NCBI GenBank assembly: GCA_026770025.1
Contig: JAMXDE010000019.1
Location: 682,001-746,000, forward strand
Direction: 5' to 3'
Length of the DNA: 64,000 nt
DNA from: Craspedostauros australis
Lineage: Eukaryota; Bacillariophyta; Bacillariophyceae; Mastogloiales; Achnanthaceae
The notes below the pieces were generated by a model. It had not been told where the DNA came from. It searched no databases and was given only the letters and a program-made list of their open reading frames with translations. Both the position numbers and the translations under genes were made by a program. How positions within the stretch are numbered: position 1 is the stretch's first letter; every line of letters begins with the position of its first letter. Positions 61,501-64,000 of the stretch are shown here, in pieces.

Positions 61501-64000
61501 GCCAACAGACGACGACAAGGCTTGCACAGCCATCGTCAAGAATCCATCCAAGGAGATCAGCGCGGTGAACCTGCACCGAATGCTCGGGCACGCGCCACTC
61601 GAAACCATGAAGCGGACGACCGCTCAATACGGATGGAAAATCATCGGCGAGATGCCGGTGTGTCGCGACTGCGCGGTCGCGAACGCAAGAGTGAAAAATA
61701 TTCCAAAGGCAACCATTCCAAGAGCAACTCGCCGTGGCGAACGGCTCTTCATTGACATTAGTTACACTAAACACATAAGCTTTGGAGATAAACGCTACTG
61801 GACCCTAATCGTGGACGACTGCACGGATCACTGCTGGAGTTTCTTTCTCAAGAACAAGAGTGATCAACCAGGATACATCAAACGGTTCGTTCAAACAATC
61901 AAGTCACAGACTGGTGACCAACAGATCATCTTCCAAGGTGACAACAGCGGAGAGAACAAAATCCACGGAGGATATTCTCATCGATGCAGGTCTCAACGTG
62001 AAATTCGAATTCATGGCATCGAACACGCCGCAACAGAACGGGAGAGTAGAACGCAAGTTCGCGTACCTCTACACCAAGATCCGCTCCATGCTTAACGGAG
62101 CACAGCTCGACGAAGAATATAGGCATGGCCTGTGGGCAGCAGCTGCTAGCACTGCCACCGCCATCGCCAACATCACCGTAGCGAAGAACCAGAAAGAGTC
62201 ACCACATCGACAATTCTTTGGCAACGATCCACCATACGCGGACGCGCACCGCACATTTGGAGAGGTGGGTGTTGTGAAGACTACCTACGGCGGGATTACC
62301 GCCAAACTCAAGAATAGAGGAGAAGAGATGGTGTTCATCGGATATGCACATCAACATGCATCAGGGGTCTACAACATGTACAGACCGTCAACCAAGTCAC
62401 TCATCTGCTCACGGGACATCAAGTGGCTCAACCAATCATACGGACAGTTCCGTGGCTGGGCACCAGCACCGAACATATCCAACGAAACAGAAACAACGGA
62501 CGCAGAAGGCTTCACAACCATTAGACGGAAGGGAGCAACGCCAAGGACGACAACGCGTCAAACATCGGAAGCGAAGAGAGTATCTTTGGCTGATAGCAAC
62601 AGGTACTATATCCTATCAGACAGCGATGATAAGGATAATGAGGACGACGGAGTAGTGACTCAAGTAATCCGAAATACCGAGGAAGATCGGAGCGAATCCA
62701 ATCATGAGGATGACGAAATCCTACCATCCGGCAAAGAAGCCGACGATGACACAGACGTCACTCCTCCGAACACACCAGCGAGGTCTACACATCACACACC
62801 ATCCAGATCTCCACCAAGCAAACCAAGCAAGCATGACATAGCCAGAAAGGAGAGGATCCGACGTCACAAAGCACGAGGCAGGAAGGGAGAAGCTAATCCC
62901 AAGTCAACTGCAGGGAAGAGCATTCCCAGAGCTCTGCGTGAGCTCGCAGACTTCAACAAACCAGGTCGAAAGGAAGAAGGCTATGAGAGCGATCCATCGT
63001 CCAATGAGGCGAGCGACGAACTCAGCGACGAGATGATCGACGATTCCAACAACGAAACTACAGATGACGAGGAAATCGAAGACGAAGATGAAGAGATCGA
63101 GATCACTCATCATAGCACAACAGGACTGTACGGGATGAATGCAATCATCACCGAGAGACCAGCGATCGATATCGGATTATCGATGCAGGACGAGAACAAG
63201 GAACCAGAGAAGCACATCGAACCTACAACGTTCGACAGAGCCTTCAATCACCCAGATCCTATCCATCGGAAGGGATATCGAGCAGCCATCAAGAAGGAGT
63301 TCGACTCCATGGATACACGCAAGGTGTATAGCAAGATCAAACGAGACGCCATCCCACGCAGCTGCAGATGCTGCAAGTGCAAATGGGTCTTCAAGCTGAA
63401 GCGTGACGGCACACATCGAGCACGACTCGTTGCATGTGGCTATTCACAAGTTGCAGGAGTAGACTTCCAAGAGCATTACTCACCCGTCATCCATGACGTG
63501 ACCTATTGGGTCATGATGGTGATCATGCTAATCAAGAAGATGGACTGCGCACTCGTCGATGTCGTAACGGCATTCCTACATGGAGACCTCGACGAGGAGA
63601 TCTACATGAACTGTCCCAACGGGATGGATCATCAACCAGACGAAGCCCTGACCCTACACAAGCCAATCTACGGACTTGTGCAGAGCGCCAGGCAATGGTT
63701 CAAGATGTTGGTATCGACCCTCAAGAATATCAACTTCGAACAGAGCGCAACAGACCCGTGCCTGTTCTACAGGAAGACGAACGAAGGAAGCATGATCGTG
63801 GCCATCTACGTGGACGATTGCTTCTGTTGCGGAGACTCCAAGGCATTGGAGACATTCCTGAAGGACATCCAAGGCAGCAAATTCAAGGTGACAATCGAGC
63901 GCGGACTTGGAGACTACCTCAGCTGCAACATCGAACTGAACCATGACAAGACTAGAGCAACGTTGCGTCAACCACATCTCATCCGACATCTCATCGAAGA
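58553..64000 (+). pseudogene. Copia Gag-Pol, element I, two lesions, incomplete
   Basis: ATG 58553 (MSEEEELK). A TGA at 59327-59329 replaces the CGA Arg codon of B and F in Gag (AEKF-stop). The same frame reopens and runs from 59342 through both zinc knuckles and protease into integrase. The first knuckle is complete here (CHNCGVYGHRSADC), unlike in B and F. At ~61956-61960 an extra A in a run shifts the frame within the integrase. In the shifted frame the sequence stays open to the window end, covering the integrase Glu, linker and reverse transcriptase (YVDD). An Arg of the TYRVMM block is Trp. Confidence 0.9.

Larger units (their letters stand above)
57670..64000 (+). mobile_element. Copia element I (family B), cut by window end
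   Basis: 5' LTR 57670-58470, palindrome 58471-58482, Gag-Pol from 58553 to the edge. It is colinear with F (offset 44620, then 44621 after a 1-bp insertion). CAACAT precedes the LTR. The 3' LTR is outside the window. Confidence 0.93.

Overview
The window is eukaryotic nuclear DNA and most resembles a diatom genome, possibly a pennate species such as Seminavis; this is inferred from the gene families, not proven. The evidence is a pile of Ty1/Copia-type LTR retrotransposons of the diatom kind, a Harbinger-like DDE transposase, and a membrane LRR protein with the 24-residue 'LTGxLPSEIGQLTxLxxLDL' repeats common in diatoms. No prokaryotic operons, ribosomal RNA, tRNA or CRISPR arrays were seen.

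About four fifths of the window is retrotransposon. From left to right: (A) the 5' end of a minus-strand Copia element (1-1652); an LTR, 56-bp spacer, LTR, 56-bp spacer, LTR array (852-3367); (B) a minus-strand element with an unbroken 2083-aa Gag-Pol frame (2567-10518); (C) a truncated minus-strand element (10519-11584); an LTR remnant (11585-11741); then a nested stack to about 39.3 kb. The outermost layer is old element G (minus; pieces at 11742-12825 and 35957-39300+). Element E (minus, 12826-35956, 6-bp target duplication AAGAAG) landed in the integrase of G. Element F (plus, 13051-20995, duplication GCTGTC) landed in E's 3' LTR, and element D (plus, 27674-35233, duplication AGTACT, matching LTRs) landed in E's 5' LTR. 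A solo LTR (37416-38083) splits G's gag-pol. A different Copia lineage, H (plus, 40178-46574), has 175-bp LTRs and gag and pol in one frame separated by a UGA; it sits in a minisatellite. A last element, I (plus, 57670 to the window end), belongs to the same family as A, B and F and is decayed.

The non-LTR part lies mainly at 46.6-57.7 kb. Four ORFs in alternating orientation (47113-, 48094+, 49443-, 50483+) include a PIF/Harbinger-type DDE transposase and three proteins I cannot name. The group is bracketed by two copies of the same minisatellite. A 13-bp minisatellite follows, then an 832-aa single-pass membrane LRR protein (53130-55628), a solo LTR (55900-56667) and 1 kb with no recognised gene.

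The Copia families A/B/F/I, C/D, E and G each make Gag (zinc knuckles), protease, integrase, reverse transcriptase and RNase H as one polyprotein. Two features look unusual: a helical segment between nucleocapsid and protease that appears to be shared by all four families, and a 12-bp palindrome directly abutting the 5' LTR of every element whose junction is visible, where a tRNA primer-binding site would be expected.
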